This document shows positions 16,686 to 26,299 of a stretch of 64,000 nt of DNA, piece after piece (position 1 is the stretch's first letter; every line of letters starts with the position of its first letter). Below the pieces are notes generated by a model. It did no database searches. It was not told where the DNA came from and saw nothing but the letters and a program-made list of their open reading frames with translations. The translations under genes were made by a program, and so were the position numbers. The stretch covers positions 86,962 to 150,961 of the forward strand of contig NZ_JANUGY010000013.1 in the NCBI RefSeq assembly GCF_024756235.1, read 5' to 3'. This stretch comes from Massilia kyonggiensis (GTDB lineage: Bacteria > Pseudomonadota > Gammaproteobacteria > Burkholderiales > Burkholderiaceae_D).

Positions 16686-17554
16686 GTTCCGCCATCGTTC
16701 GCATGTCTTCGGTCAGCAAGCATTTCGGCAGCCAGCGGGTGCTCGCCGGCCTCGACTGGCAGATCGCGCCCGGCCAGGTGGTCGGCCTGCTGGGCCGCAA
16801 CGGTGCCGGCAAGTCCACGCTGCTCGAATGCATGCTCGGGTTGCGCGAGGCCGACGCCGGCAGCGTGTCCCTGTTCGGCGACAGCGTCGCCGCGCTGTCG
16901 GACGACACGCGTGGCCGCATCGGCTACGTCCCGCAGCGCACGGATTTGTTCGACTGGCTTACGCCCATGCAGATGTTCGACTACTTCCGCGCCCTGTACC
17001 CGCGCTGGAACCAGGCCAAGGTCGAGGGCCTGCTGTCGCGCTGGGACTTCGGCCCGCACCTTCGCAACAAGCCGATCAAGCGCCTGTCCGGCGGCGAGCA
17101 GCAGCGGCTTGCCATCATCCGCGCGCTGGCGCACGAGCCGGAACTGCTGATCCTCGACGAACCCGTGTCCGCACTGGACCCGGTCGGCCGGCGCGCATTC
17201 CTGCGCGAGCTGGTCGACCAGGTGATCGAGCGAGGGACGACGGTCGTGTTCTCCACGCACATCCTGTCCGACCTGGAGCGCGTCGCGTTCGACCTCGCGT
17301 TCCTGAAGGACGGCCGCATCGCACTGCAGGGCCAGACGGACGCGCTGCTGGAAGGCGCGCGCCGCATCGTCGTGCCGGCCGCCACCCTGCCGGGTACGCC
17401 GCTGGCGGGAGAATTGCGGCGGCGCCAGGAGGGCGCGCTGACCAGCGTGATCGTGCAGGCGCCGGGCGACGACGCCTTGCGCCTCGCGCGCGAACCCGGT
17501 GTGCGCGTGGAGCCGCTGACGCTGGAAGACCTGTTCATCGAGGTGACGCAATGA
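16682..17554 (+). CDS. ABC transporter ATP-binding protein (GntR operon)
   Basis: The 290-residue ATPase has Walker A GRNGAGKST, Q-loop GYVPQRTDLF, signature LSGGEQQRLAIIRA, Walker B LLILDEPVSALDP and the switch histidine in FSTHILSDLE. The C-terminal extension after residue 215 is the type seen in exporters such as CcmA/YtrB-like proteins. It overlaps the GntR gene upstream and the large permease downstream by 4 bp each, so the three form one unit. It would couple ATP hydrolysis to the permease at the inner membrane; the exported compound is not known. Confidence 0.93.
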   Translation: MSSAIVRMSSVSKHFGSQRVLAGLDWQIAPGQVVGLLGRNGAGKSTLLECMLGLREADAGSVSLFGDSVAALSDDTRGRIGYVPQRTDLFDWLTPMQMFDYFRALYPRWNQAKVEGLLSRWDFGPHLRNKPIKRLSGGEQQRLAIIRALAHEPELLILDEPVSALDPVGRRAFLRELVDQVIERGTTVVFSTHILSDLERVAFDLAFLKDGRIALQGQTDALLEGARRIVVPAATLPGTPLAGELRRRQEGALTSVIVQAPGDDALRLAREPGVRVEPLTLEDLFIEVTQ

Positions 17555-18990
17555 ACGCCGCGCTGCAGGATTTCCGCATGATCTGGCGCGCGGCGGCCGC
17601 GCAGCGCGATGCGCGGGGCGTGCGCATCATGGGCCTTGGGTTGGGCGCGGTGGGAATCTGCGCGGCCATCCTCATGGCATCCGCCGCGGCAATGGGCACG
17701 CTGGGGACGGTGCAGGGCCTGCGCCTGCTAGTCGCCTTCACCTCGCTGGCGCTGGTGCTCGTCTGGAGCTTCCTGTTCGTGCCTGGTTCCATCCGCATGA
17801 ATTCGCCCGCCAACGCGTGGCTGCTGCCGCGCCAGCGCCGGCGCCTGCTGCAGATGACGACGGCGTACTGGCTGCTCGTCACGGCCAGCCTGGGCTTCGG
17901 CATCGGCCATTGGATCGCGTTGCCGGCCGTCGCCTTGTCCGTGCTTGGCCTCGCGCTGCTCTGCGCCGGCAACAAGCATGTCGTGATCCTGCTCGTCCTG
18001 GGCGGCAACTGGCCGTGGCTGTCGCGTGTCGTGCTGCCGCCGGCGTGGGGCGATGCGGCCACGGGCGCCACCGCCGCGCTCGGGCTGGGGATACTCGTCG
18101 TCCCTGCCGCCGTTTGGGGCTTGCGCTGGCTGTATCCGGCCCGCGGCGACGCCTACATCGCGCGGCGCGCCGACCAGATGAGGCGCGTCTCCAACTTCGA
18201 CCGGTGCGGCGCCGACAAGGAACCCGCACCGGACGGCGTGGCGTGGCACGGCAACCTGGCGTTCTACCTCGTCGCGTTGCGCTGCAACATGCGCCGGGCC
18301 GATCCGGGCGCCATGCTGATGCACGCGCTGGGCCCGTCCGCGCACTGGACCGCGTGGATCGGCGGCATCGCCACCCTGCTGATCGCCGGCGGCGTCATTC
18401 GACTCGTGCTGGTGTGGACGCACGCGGCGGGCCTGCAATCGCTCGTCGGCTGGATGATGAGCGTCGGCCCGGCCTTGCTCGCGCTGACCATCGCGTTCAG
18501 CACGGCCCAGTACGGCCAGCAGTTGCGCCGCACGCAGGGCGAGCAGGCCTTGCTGCGCCTGACGCCGCTGGCCGGCGATGCCGCCTTGCTGAACCGGCGC
18601 CTCGCCGGGCGCGTGCTGCGCCAGGCGCTGGGCTGCTGGGCTGCGCTGACCGTGGCCATGCTGGCCATGTCGCTGCTCATCGATACCGGCCCGGACGCGC
18701 TGTTGCGCCAGCTCGGCCTGTGCAGCCTGGCCGGGCAGGTGGCGATGATGGGCCTGCTGGGCGATTACGCGAACGGCACCGGCGGCTGGCACCTGAAGCT
18801 GGGCCTGGGCGCCGGCGCGCTGGCGGGCGTGGAGGCGCTCGTCGCGGTCGGGCTGGGCCGGCTCACCGGCACGACGGCGTGGCCGTGGCTGATCGAAATC
18901 GCGCTGGCCGTCTGCCTCGTGCAATTGCGGTTCGACTGGAAACGCATGCTCGCCGCGCCGCCGGCTTTCCCGGCGGGCCGGCTGGCGTGA
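17551..18990 (+). CDS. ABC transporter permease (GntR operon)
   Basis: The 479-residue protein has about twelve hydrophobic segments and no other domain. Its start overlaps the ATPase stop. The large membrane protein presumably forms the channel of the YtrA-type exporter. No family-specific signature is recognised beyond this architecture, so the substrate remains open. The stop TGA (18988-18990) abuts the TCA that is the reverse stop of the convergent ggt gene, giving a TGATCA with no intergenic base. The DNA is as GC-rich as the neighbours. Confidence 0.85.
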   Translation: MNAALQDFRMIWRAAAAQRDARGVRIMGLGLGAVGICAAILMASAAAMGTLGTVQGLRLLVAFTSLALVLVWSFLFVPGSIRMNSPANAWLLPRQRRRLLQMTTAYWLLVTASLGFGIGHWIALPAVALSVLGLALLCAGNKHVVILLVLGGNWPWLSRVVLPPAWGDAATGATAALGLGILVVPAAVWGLRWLYPARGDAYIARRADQMRRVSNFDRCGADKEPAPDGVAWHGNLAFYLVALRCNMRRADPGAMLMHALGPSAHWTAWIGGIATLLIAGGVIRLVLVWTHAAGLQSLVGWMMSVGPALLALTIAFSTAQYGQQLRRTQGEQALLRLTPLAGDAALLNRRLAGRVLRQALGCWAALTVAMLAMSLLIDTGPDALLRQLGLCSLAGQVAMMGLLGDYANGTGGWHLKLGLGAGALAGVEALVAVGLGRLTGTTAWPWLIEIALAVCLVQLRFDWKRMLAAPPAFPAGRLA

Positions 18991-20745
18991 TCAGTGGCCG
19001 CGCTTCTGCACGAGCGCCGTGCCGATGCCGTGGCGGTGGCCTTCGCTGACGGCCGTCACGGTGCCGTCGGGATTGAACACGATGGCGTTGGCGGCGCCGA
19101 TCTCCTCGGGCTTCGCTTCCCATCGATGGCCGAACTGTTCCAGTGCCTGGGCCTGCGGGGTACCCGTGAAACCAGGCTCCACCGACGTCTCTTTCGCGTT
19201 GCGCTGCGATAACCGCGGCGCGTCGATGGCCTGGTCCATCGGCATGCCGAGGTCGATGTGGTTGACGATCGTCTGCAGTACCGTCGTGATGATCGTGGCG
19301 CCGCCCGGGCTGCCGATGGTGAAGGCGGGCTTGCCGTCCTTGAAGGCGATCGTGGGCGCCATGCTGCTGCGCGGGCGCTTGCCGGCTTCGGGAATGTTCG
19401 GTGCCGGCCCAGTGAAATCGAAGTCCGTCATCTCGTTATTCAGCAGGAAGCCGTAGCCCGGCACGACGATGCCGCTGCCGCCCCACGATTCGATCGTGAA
19501 CGTGTAGGCGACCACGTTGCCCCATTTGTCGGACACCGTCAGGTGCGTCGTGTGCGTGCCTTCTTTCATGATCAGGTTCTGCTGCGGGCGCAGCGGAAAG
19601 CTCAGGTCGTTCTCGTACAGGAAGGCGTCGCCGGCCGGGACGACGCCGGCCGCGCGGTCCGGCCGGATCAGCGAACGGCGCTGCGCCGCGAACTGCTTCG
19701 ACAGCATGCCTTCGATGGGCGCGTCGACGTATTCCGGGTCGCCGAGGTAGGCGTTGCGGTCGGCGAAGGCGAGGCGGCTCGCTTCCAGGTACAGGTGCTC
19801 GACGTTCGCGCGCGGCATCGCCTTCAGGTCGAAGCCTTCCAGGATGTTCAGCGCTTCGGCCACCGTCACGCCGCCGCTGCTGGGCGGCGGCATGCCGTAG
19901 ATGTCGTAGCCGCGGTAGGTGGAGCGGATCGGCTGGCGGATGCGCGCCTCGTAGTTGGCCATGTCCGAGAGGCTCATCGTGCCGGGGCGGACCTGGACGC
20001 CGGCCGTGACGGGCGGGCGGTTGACGGCCGCGACGACGGCCTGCGCCAGCGGGCCTTCGTAGAACACCTTGTAGCCTTTCGCGGCCAGCTCGCGATAGGC
20101 CCTGGCGAGGTCCGGATTCTTGACGATCGTCCCCGCCGGCAGGGCCTTGCCGTTCTTGAGATACAGCTTGCTCGTTGTCTCGAACATGCCGAATTTTTTC
20201 TCGTTCTCGACGATCAGGCCGTGCATGGTCTCGCTGACGGGGAAGCCTTTCGTCGCGACCTGGATCGCGGGCGCCAGCACCTGCTTGAACGACATCGTGC
20301 CGTAGCGCTCCAGAGCCTCGTGCCAGCCGCGCACGGTGCCCGGCACGCCGACGGACGCACCGCTGGCGACGGCCATGTCGAAATCGATCGCCCTGCCGTT
20401 TTCCTGGAAGACGGACGGGCTGAACGACGCGGGCGCCGTCTCGCGGTGGTCGATGGTGACGACGCGCTTGTCCTTCGCGAGGTACACGACCATGAAGCCG
20501 CCGCCGCCGATGCCGCAGCTGAACGGATCGGTGACGCCCAGCGTGGCCGCCGCCGCGACGGCCGCGTCGATGGCATTGCCGCCCTTGTTGAGGATCGCGA
20601 GCGCGGAGGCCGACGCTTTTTCGCTGATCGTGGCGACGGCGCCGCCGGTGCCCGTCGCGACCGGGGTTTTGGCGAGCGCGAGCGGCGGCGTCAGGACGAT
20701 GGAGAGGATCAGGCCGCAGGCAAGGGCTTTGGCGGTTGTGGTCAT
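18991..20745 (-). CDS. ggt: Gamma-glutamyltransferase precursor
   Basis: The 584-residue protein is full length for the family. It has an N-terminal signal peptide (residues 1-25, ending ALAK), the large-subunit region with DPFSCGIGGGGFMVVY, and the autoprocessing site at residue 399, the first threonine of TTHLTVSD. The small subunit continues with FLLNNEMTDFDF and the glycine pair in IGSPGGATIITT. The enzyme cleaves or transfers the gamma-glutamyl group of glutathione in the periplasm. It overlaps the small lipoprotein gene upstream by 4 bp (ATGA) and is tail-to-tail with the ABC permease. Confidence 0.95.
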   Translation of the reverse strand: MTTTAKALACGLILSIVLTPPLALAKTPVATGTGGAVATISEKASASALAILNKGGNAIDAAVAAAATLGVTDPFSCGIGGGGFMVVYLAKDKRVVTIDHRETAPASFSPSVFQENGRAIDFDMAVASGASVGVPGTVRGWHEALERYGTMSFKQVLAPAIQVATKGFPVSETMHGLIVENEKKFGMFETTSKLYLKNGKALPAGTIVKNPDLARAYRELAAKGYKVFYEGPLAQAVVAAVNRPPVTAGVQVRPGTMSLSDMANYEARIRQPIRSTYRGYDIYGMPPPSSGGVTVAEALNILEGFDLKAMPRANVEHLYLEASRLAFADRNAYLGDPEYVDAPIEGMLSKQFAAQRRSLIRPDRAAGVVPAGDAFLYENDLSFPLRPQQNLIMKEGTHTTHLTVSDKWGNVVAYTFTIESWGGSGIVVPGYGFLLNNEMTDFDFTGPAPNIPEAGKRPRSSMAPTIAFKDGKPAFTIGSPGGATIITTVLQTIVNHIDLGMPMDQAIDAPRLSQRNAKETSVEPGFTGTPQAQALEQFGHRWEAKPEEIGAANAIVFNPDGTVTAVSEGHRHGIGTALVQKRGH

Positions 20746-21146
20746 TTTGCGGAGATCTTGAGCGTGACGGGAATGATGTCGCTGGGACGCAGCGTGCCGG
20801 CCGCGCGCGCGGGCGGGATCGCGGACGTGTCGAGCGTGACGCGGGCTCCGTGCAGCGAGGCCGGTGTGGCCGTCGGCTGGTCGGGGCCGAGCGTGAATTC
20901 TTCGGCGGCGTTCGGGCCGTCGATCAGGAAGCGGAAGATCAGCCGCCCGGCCCAGACGCAGCGCGTGTTCGCTGGGCAGCGGCTGTCGCTGTAGCTGTCG
21001 TACGTGAGGACCGCGCCGCGCGCCAGGACGACGCTTTGCTCGGGCCGCAGCGGATACACCGCATCCTGCGGCGGAGGGGAGGCGCAGCCGGTCAGGATTG
21101 GCATCGACACGGCCGCAAGGACAGCGGCCAGGGACGGCAGTTTCAT
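20742..21146 (-). CDS. Small lipoprotein of unknown function
   Basis: The 134-residue protein has a short signal with a lipobox, ILTGC at residues 16-20, so the mature protein should be lipidated at that cysteine. The rest is mainly beta-strand, with two cysteines in SRCPANTRCVWAG that could form a disulfide, and ends in RPSDIIPVTLKISAK. I chose the ATG at 21146 since it starts right at the signal; an in-frame upstream start would add only 11 residues. The gene overlaps ggt and is probably co-transcribed with it. The family is not recognised. Confidence 0.75.
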   Translation of the reverse strand: MKLPSLAAVLAAVSMPILTGCASPPPQDAVYPLRPEQSVVLARGAVLTYDSYSDSRCPANTRCVWAGRLIFRFLIDGPNAAEEFTLGPDQPTATPASLHGARVTLDTSAIPPARAAGTLRPSDIIPVTLKISAK

Positions 21147-21225
21147 GGAACGTCCGGTTGTTTGTGTGAAACCAATCATAGCAAAGTCGCCAGCCTGGGC
21201 CGGCGCGCTTGCCGTTCAGTGGCGC

Positions 21226-21822
21226 TCACATGAGCGGATAGCGCTGGAAGACCGGCAACGCCTCCGCGCGCGCGGTCCAGGCGGCCAGGCGCGGGAAGTC
21301 ATCCGGCGACACGATCCGCGCCACGTTCAACTGGACGAACGACCACGTGACGGCGGCCGTGACGGCGGCCTGGTCGAGCGCGGCGACGTCGAACGCGTCC
21401 GTCTCGGCCTCGATCAGTTTGAGTGCCGCCAGCAATTGCTGCTGCACGCGGTCGAGCCACGGCTGATGCTGCTTTTCCTGCGGCCGCAGCGAGTGCTCGT
21501 AGACGATCTGCGCCGTCTTTTCGCACGCCGCCAGCGCCGGGCCGATGGCACGCAGCGCCCTGGCCCGCGCGGCCGGGGCGGCCGGCAGCAGGGAGTTGCC
21601 CGCCAGGGCGTCGCCGTATTCGAGGATCAGCGTGGAATCGATCAGGAAGGACCCGTCGTCGAGCACGAGCGTCGGCGCCTTGACCGTTGGATTGATGGCG
21701 GAGAACGCGTCGAAGTTGCGGAACACGGACAGCGCCTTGTGTTCGAACGGAATGTTCTGCAGGTCGAACGAGATGGCGACGCGGCGGACGAAGGGCGAAT
21801 CGAGCATGCCGATGAGTTGCAT
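21226..21822 (-). CDS. Glutathione S-transferase
   Basis: The 198-residue protein starts MQLIGMLDSPFVRRVAISFD, with the serine typical of the bacterial GST active-site loop. It continues with INPTVKAPTLVLDDG and the glutathione-holding ESTLILEYGDAL-like stretch (here DSTLILEYGD), and has the helical C-terminal domain. It is of normal GST length. It would use glutathione for conjugation or reduction in the cytoplasm. It lies just upstream of the ggt/lipoprotein pair, so glutathione use and breakdown genes are adjacent, though a 79-bp gap leaves co-transcription unproven. Confidence 0.92.
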   Translation of the reverse strand: MQLIGMLDSPFVRRVAISFDLQNIPFEHKALSVFRNFDAFSAINPTVKAPTLVLDDGSFLIDSTLILEYGDALAGNSLLPAAPAARARALRAIGPALAACEKTAQIVYEHSLRPQEKQHQPWLDRVQQQLLAALKLIEAETDAFDVAALDQAAVTAAVTWSFVQLNVARIVSPDDFPRLAAWTARAEALPVFQRYPLM

Positions 21823-21965
21823 GGGGCCTCCTGTGGGTTACGGGGTCTTCCATTCTATTGTCTTTGCGGCAATGCTGCTGCCGAGGGCGCATTTATGCAT
21901 GCCGACTTGACGGCCGCGCGCCTGCCGGCGCATATTTGAAATCGATTTCATACATGGAGAATGCG

Positions 21966-23105
21966 ATGGGCGAGCAGCATCATTCGACGCGGCGCGTGGT
22001 CGCCATCGACCTGCTGCGCGGTCTTGCCGTGATGGGCATGATCATGGTCGCGTACGCGGGCAGCTGGGACCGGCGCTTCACGTTCCTGACGCATGCCGAC
22101 TGGCGCGGTTTCGCCATCGCCGACATGATCTTTCCCGCCTTCCTGTTCTGCGCGGGCGCGGCACTGCCGTATGCGCTCGCGCGGCGCGCGGGGCAGGGCA
22201 GGGCGGCCCTCGCCGGCCACGTGCTGCGCCGCTCGGCCGTGCTCGTCGTGCTCGGCGTCGTGTTGAATCTGCTGCCGGGCTTCGACGTCGGCCACGTCCG
22301 CCTGCCGGGGATCCTGCAGCGCATCGGGCTGTGCTACGCCATCGTGGGCACGGGATGCGTGCTCGCGTTGCGGCGCGACCGCTTGCCCGTATCGGTGCCG
22401 GTGGCGGCCAGCGCCGCGCTGCTGGTGGGCTACGCGGCGCTGCTGCTCGCGTGGGATGCGCCCGGCTGCGGGCGCGCCTGTTTCGATTCCGAGCACGCGC
22501 TGCCGGCCGTCGTCGACCGCGCCGTGTTCGGCGTCGCGCACCTGTGGCCGTGGGGGAAGACCGGCGACGTCGTCACGTTCGATCCGGAAGGCCTCGTGTC
22601 CACCCTGGGCGCCCTCGTCAACGTACTGTTCGGCGTGACGGCGTCCCTGCTGTTGACGCGGTCGCACAAGCGCGCCACGCTGACTGTCCTCGCCATCGCC
22701 GGCGTGGCCTGCCTGCTGGCCGGCTTCCTGCTCGATCCGCTCGTGCCCATGGTCAAAAAACTGTGGACGCCCAGCTTTGCGCTGGCGTCCGGCGGGTTCA
22801 CGGTGCTGTCGCTGCTCGTCCTGATGGGTCTCGTGCCAGCCGGCCAGGAAGCGCCCGCGTGGACCCGGCCGGTGCTCGCCTTCGGCACCAATGCGACGCT
22901 GGCCTTCGTCGGCATCACATTGATCGATACGGTGATGCAGCTGCCGCTCGGCGCGGGCAGCGGTCACGACGTGCTGGCCGCGTGGCTGGCGGACGCGATT
23001 CCGGAGGCGCGGGTGGCGTCGGCCGCGTATTCGGCCCTGCTGCTGCTCGTGCTCGGAGCGGGGCTGTGGCAATTGTTCAAGAGGCGCATCAGCATCCGGA
23101 TCTGA
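21966..23105 (+). CDS. NagX-like / heparan-alpha-glucosaminide N-acetyltransferase family membrane protein
   Basis: The 379-residue protein has ten or so membrane segments and the family start RVVAIDLLRGLAVMGMIMV, with a following DWRGFAIADMIFPAFLFCAG, typical of the DUF5009/HGSNAT/NagX group. These proteins transfer acetyl groups across the membrane, classically to glucosamine. The ATG at 21966 is preferred over the one 12 bp earlier because GGAGA lies 5 bp before it. It ends 41 bp before the dienelactone hydrolase. No chitin or glucosamine genes are nearby, so the acceptor is uncertain. Confidence 0.85.
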   Translation: MGEQHHSTRRVVAIDLLRGLAVMGMIMVAYAGSWDRRFTFLTHADWRGFAIADMIFPAFLFCAGAALPYALARRAGQGRAALAGHVLRRSAVLVVLGVVLNLLPGFDVGHVRLPGILQRIGLCYAIVGTGCVLALRRDRLPVSVPVAASAALLVGYAALLLAWDAPGCGRACFDSEHALPAVVDRAVFGVAHLWPWGKTGDVVTFDPEGLVSTLGALVNVLFGVTASLLLTRSHKRATLTVLAIAGVACLLAGFLLDPLVPMVKKLWTPSFALASGGFTVLSLLVLMGLVPAGQEAPAWTRPVLAFGTNATLAFVGITLIDTVMQLPLGAGSGHDVLAAWLADAIPEARVASAAYSALLLLVLGAGLWQLFKRRISIRI

Positions 23106-23146
23106 AGTATGCTAGCGCACATCCCAACCGGACCGGAGACAGCACG

Positions 23147-24031
23147 ATGGCGCGTTTGACTGCAGAGGATTTCGACCCCGAAGTACTGAAACTGTTCGAC
23201 GGCTATGTGCACGGCCGCGTGTCGCGCCGCGATTTCCTGTCGCGTGCGAGCCGCTACGCCGCGGGCGGCACGACGGCCGCCACGTTGCTGGCGCAGTTGT
23301 CGCCGTCGTTCGCCGCGCCGCTCGTCGCCGCCGCGGATGCGCGCCTCAAAACGAGCCGCGTCGACTTCCCGTCGCCGCAGGGCTACGGCAAGGTGCATGG
23401 CTACCTCGCCGAGCCGGCGCACGCCAAGGGCAAGCTGCCGACGATCCTCGTCGTCCACGAAAACCGCGGCCTGAATCCGCACATCGAGGACGTTACGCGC
23501 CGCGTCGCGCTGGAGGGCTATGTCGCCTTCGCCCCGGACGCGCTGTACCCGCTGGGCGGCTATCCGGGCGACGAGGACAAGGCCCGCGAACTCTTCCCCA
23601 AGCTCGACCAGGCGAAGACGCGCGCCGACTTCATCGCCGCCGCCCGCGCGCTGGCGGCGCTGCCGCAGGGCACGGGCAAGGTCGGCGTGGTCGGCTTCTG
23701 CTACGGCGGCGGCATCGCCAACTACCTCGCGACGCAACTGCCGGAGCTGGCTGCCGCCGTGCCGTTCTACGGCATGCAGCCGCCGGCGGCGGACGTCGCC
23801 CGCATCCGCGCGCCGCTCATGATCCACGACGCCGGCAAGGACGAGCGCATCCTGGCCGGCTGGCCCGCGTACGAAGCCGCGCTGAAAGCGAATCACGTCG
23901 ACTATCAACACTTCGTCTACCCGGGCGTGGAGCACGGCTTCAACAACGACACGACGCCGCGCTACGACGAAGCGGCGGCGAAGCTGGCGTGGGGCAGGAC
24001 GATGGCGTTCTTCAAATCAAAGCTGGCGTAA
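23147..24031 (+). CDS. Dienelactone hydrolase family protein, Tat-exported
   Basis: The 294-residue protein carries a twin-arginine motif (SRRDFLSRA near residues 26-34) followed by a hydrophobic stretch, so export of a folded protein is likely. The hydrolase part has the nucleophile cysteine in VVGFCYGGG, an aspartate in MIHDAGKDERI and the histidine in VEHGFNNDT, completing the Cys-Asp-His triad of dienelactone hydrolases. The substrate in a periplasmic setting is not clear. It follows the NagX-like gene on the same strand and is terminated by a hairpin shared with convergent rpoH. Confidence 0.9.
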   Translation: MARLTAEDFDPEVLKLFDGYVHGRVSRRDFLSRASRYAAGGTTAATLLAQLSPSFAAPLVAAADARLKTSRVDFPSPQGYGKVHGYLAEPAHAKGKLPTILVVHENRGLNPHIEDVTRRVALEGYVAFAPDALYPLGGYPGDEDKARELFPKLDQAKTRADFIAAARALAALPQGTGKVGVVGFCYGGGIANYLATQLPELAAAVPFYGMQPPAADVARIRAPLMIHDAGKDERILAGWPAYEAALKANHVDYQHFVYPGVEHGFNNDTTPRYDEAAAKLAWGRTMAFFKSKLA

Positions 24032-24076
24032 CACCGGGCTCTGACCCCGGTTCTGGGTAACTGTTTAAACAAAACA

Positions 24077-24098
24077 AAAGGCACCCGAAGGTGCCTTT
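24077..24098. terminator. Bidirectional terminator between the hydrolase and rpoH
   Basis: AAAGGCACC (24077-24085) and GGTGCCTTT (24090-24098) form a perfect 9-bp stem with a CGAA tetraloop. A/T runs on both sides let it serve the convergent hydrolase and rpoH genes. Confidence 0.82.
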
Positions 24099-24118
24099 GT
24101 CGTTGGGCCGGAGCCGGC

Positions 24119-25009
<891 letters not shown>

Positions 25010-25141
25010 AGTCACTCCCTCGTAGATAAAGCTGCTGCATCGTCTCGCCATCTCCAGAGCCCCGAAGGCGCAGCTGGCTGGCTTTTGTCGGGATGCTGAC
25101 GGTGCTATCAAAACCATTTCCCGCGATAGTCTGACGTTATA

Positions 25142-25168
25142 TTAGCACTCTCTTGAGGTGAGTGCTAG
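25142..25168 (-). promoter_or_regulatory. CIRCE (HrcA operator) upstream of rpoH
   Basis: TTAGCACTC at 25142-25150, nine bases, then GAGTGCTAG at 25160-25168. This matches the CIRCE consensus (TTAGCACTC-N9-GAGTGCTAA) in 17 of 18 arm positions. It overlaps the AT-rich TATAAC-like stretch on the rpoH strand. HrcA binding here would repress rpoH; CIRCE sites before rpoH have been described in other betaproteobacteria. Confidence 0.92.
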
Positions 25169-25464
25169 GCGCCACCATATCCCTTACGACGGGTTTAAGT
25201 TTCATTAAAGTATTGCCCGCAGGAATCAAAAAAACGGTTCGATTCAACTGTAGAGCAGGTACGAGCGGGTCAGTTGATGCGGCTCAAATGTGACGCTCGT
25301 ATCGTTTGAAATCGGTAGAAGACAGGTTAGGCGACACGTGCTGCGACTTCTGTTGGCTGGCGCACGTTGCCATGTAGGTGGATGCCTCGCGTCCGCCGCC
25401 GGATTTGACTGGCCAGCGGCGGACGGGTTCACGGGACGGCCGCCGACAGTTTTCGATGCTTGAC
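25169..25464. other. Non-coding stretch between the rpoH control region and the HEPN gene
   Basis: I see no convincing gene in this 296-bp segment. It holds one perfect 10-bp inverted repeat, CGTCCGCCGC at 25390-25399 with GCGGCGGACG at 25416-25425, which could act as a weak terminator or hairpin for the HEPN gene (no T-tract). The rest is moderately AT-rich and lacks tRNA, repeat or integrase remnants. Confidence 0.5.
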
Positions 25465-26109
25465 TTAAATCGGCTGGATGGTAGCCCAGGTCGTGGGAAG
25501 ACGGTCATAACCGGCAAGCCATGGTGGTAGCTTTGGATCGAGCCAGCCGATGACCTCAACGCCTCTATCGTGCAAATCAATGAGAGAAGGATGTAGCCAC
25601 AGTAATTGCTCGTGGTGGAAAACACGGTTGCGCAGTTCGCGAATCTGGTTGAGCGCGGATGAGACAGTATGGCGCTGACGCTGTGGTTTCGGGCAGCGTG
25701 GGAAAACCAGACGCAGGTCTTTCCAAAGGATGGTTTGGAACTGGACGTTGAACAGCGAACTCCAGAAGCCGAAGGGTAGCTCGGCAATAATCTTGTCCGG
25801 AGTAAGCGCTTCGGCCCGGCGCTGCAGCTTTGCTTTTGCATTGGCTATCTCGCGGACCTGCCAGGTAAACGATGGATCGCTCGCCCAGGACTCCCACCAG
25901 TCGGATCGTTTGTACAAGGTAATCAGGCGTTGGTGTACGCCATTTTTTAGAGCGATTTCAAGCACGTTCAACATCGGCATTGTCGCTTCTGCCAGGAGCA
26001 TGTTGTTCACATATGCTCTTACTGCCCGGGCCACGTCGCCACTGCACGAGGCGCGATAACGGCCCAGCCGCGCTGCGGAAAAGTGCTTTTCGAAGTCGCT
26101 CCAGTCCAT
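25465..26109 (-). CDS. Orphan HEPN-domain Abi-like protein
   Basis: The 214-residue protein is helical throughout and resembles Abi_2-type abortive-infection proteins. Near the C-terminus it has the HEPN catalytic pattern R-x4-H: R160 to H165 in LRNRVFHHEQ, with the preceding RE and polar N161 as in RNase HEPN proteins. An early conserved region (RAVRAYVNNMLLAEATMPML) also fits. HEPN RNases cleave RNA in phage defence and toxin-antitoxin systems. No antitoxin or nucleotidyltransferase gene is adjacent. It sits between rpoH and ftsX with less GC-rich DNA than either neighbour, suggesting insertion from elsewhere. Confidence 0.78.
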   Translation of the reverse strand: MDWSDFEKHFSAARLGRYRASCSGDVARAVRAYVNNMLLAEATMPMLNVLEIALKNGVHQRLITLYKRSDWWESWASDPSFTWQVREIANAKAKLQRRAEALTPDKIIAELPFGFWSSLFNVQFQTILWKDLRLVFPRCPKPQRQRHTVSSALNQIRELRNRVFHHEQLLWLHPSLIDLHDRGVEVIGWLDPKLPPWLAGYDRLPTTWATIQPI

Positions 26110-26252
26110 CGCGCATCATTTTTGATCATCCATGCTCACGATGATATACTGGCGATGCAGCCCTAGGTTTTGTCCTCTCCCAGCCTCCATACTGGTGATG
26201 ACGCTAGGTCAGTTTTGGTCCCGTTCCGCGGGACCACCCCGAATTCAAAACA

Positions 26253-26275
26253 AAACCCGCCTTTATGGCGGGTTT
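26253..26275 (-). terminator. Terminator downstream of ftsX
   Basis: AAACCCGCC (26253-26261) and GGCGGGTTT (26267-26275) pair perfectly around a 5-nt loop. On the minus strand, in the reading direction of ftsX, the stem is followed by TTGTTTTG, giving a T-rich release stretch. Confidence 0.82.
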
Positions 26276-26299
26276 GTTGTTTCAGGCCCAGTCGCGAAG

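Noticed and set aside
24036..24056. GCTCTGACCCCG upstream of the rpoH/hydrolase terminator, resembling the interspersed repeat core
   Set aside because: Only part of the core is present, without the CACATTT side or a second copy, so it was not called as a repeat.
25225..25250. A GGTTCGATTC stretch resembling a tRNA T-arm
   Set aside because: The bases on both sides do not form the required 5-bp stem, and no acceptor, D-arm or anticodon arm can be placed around it.
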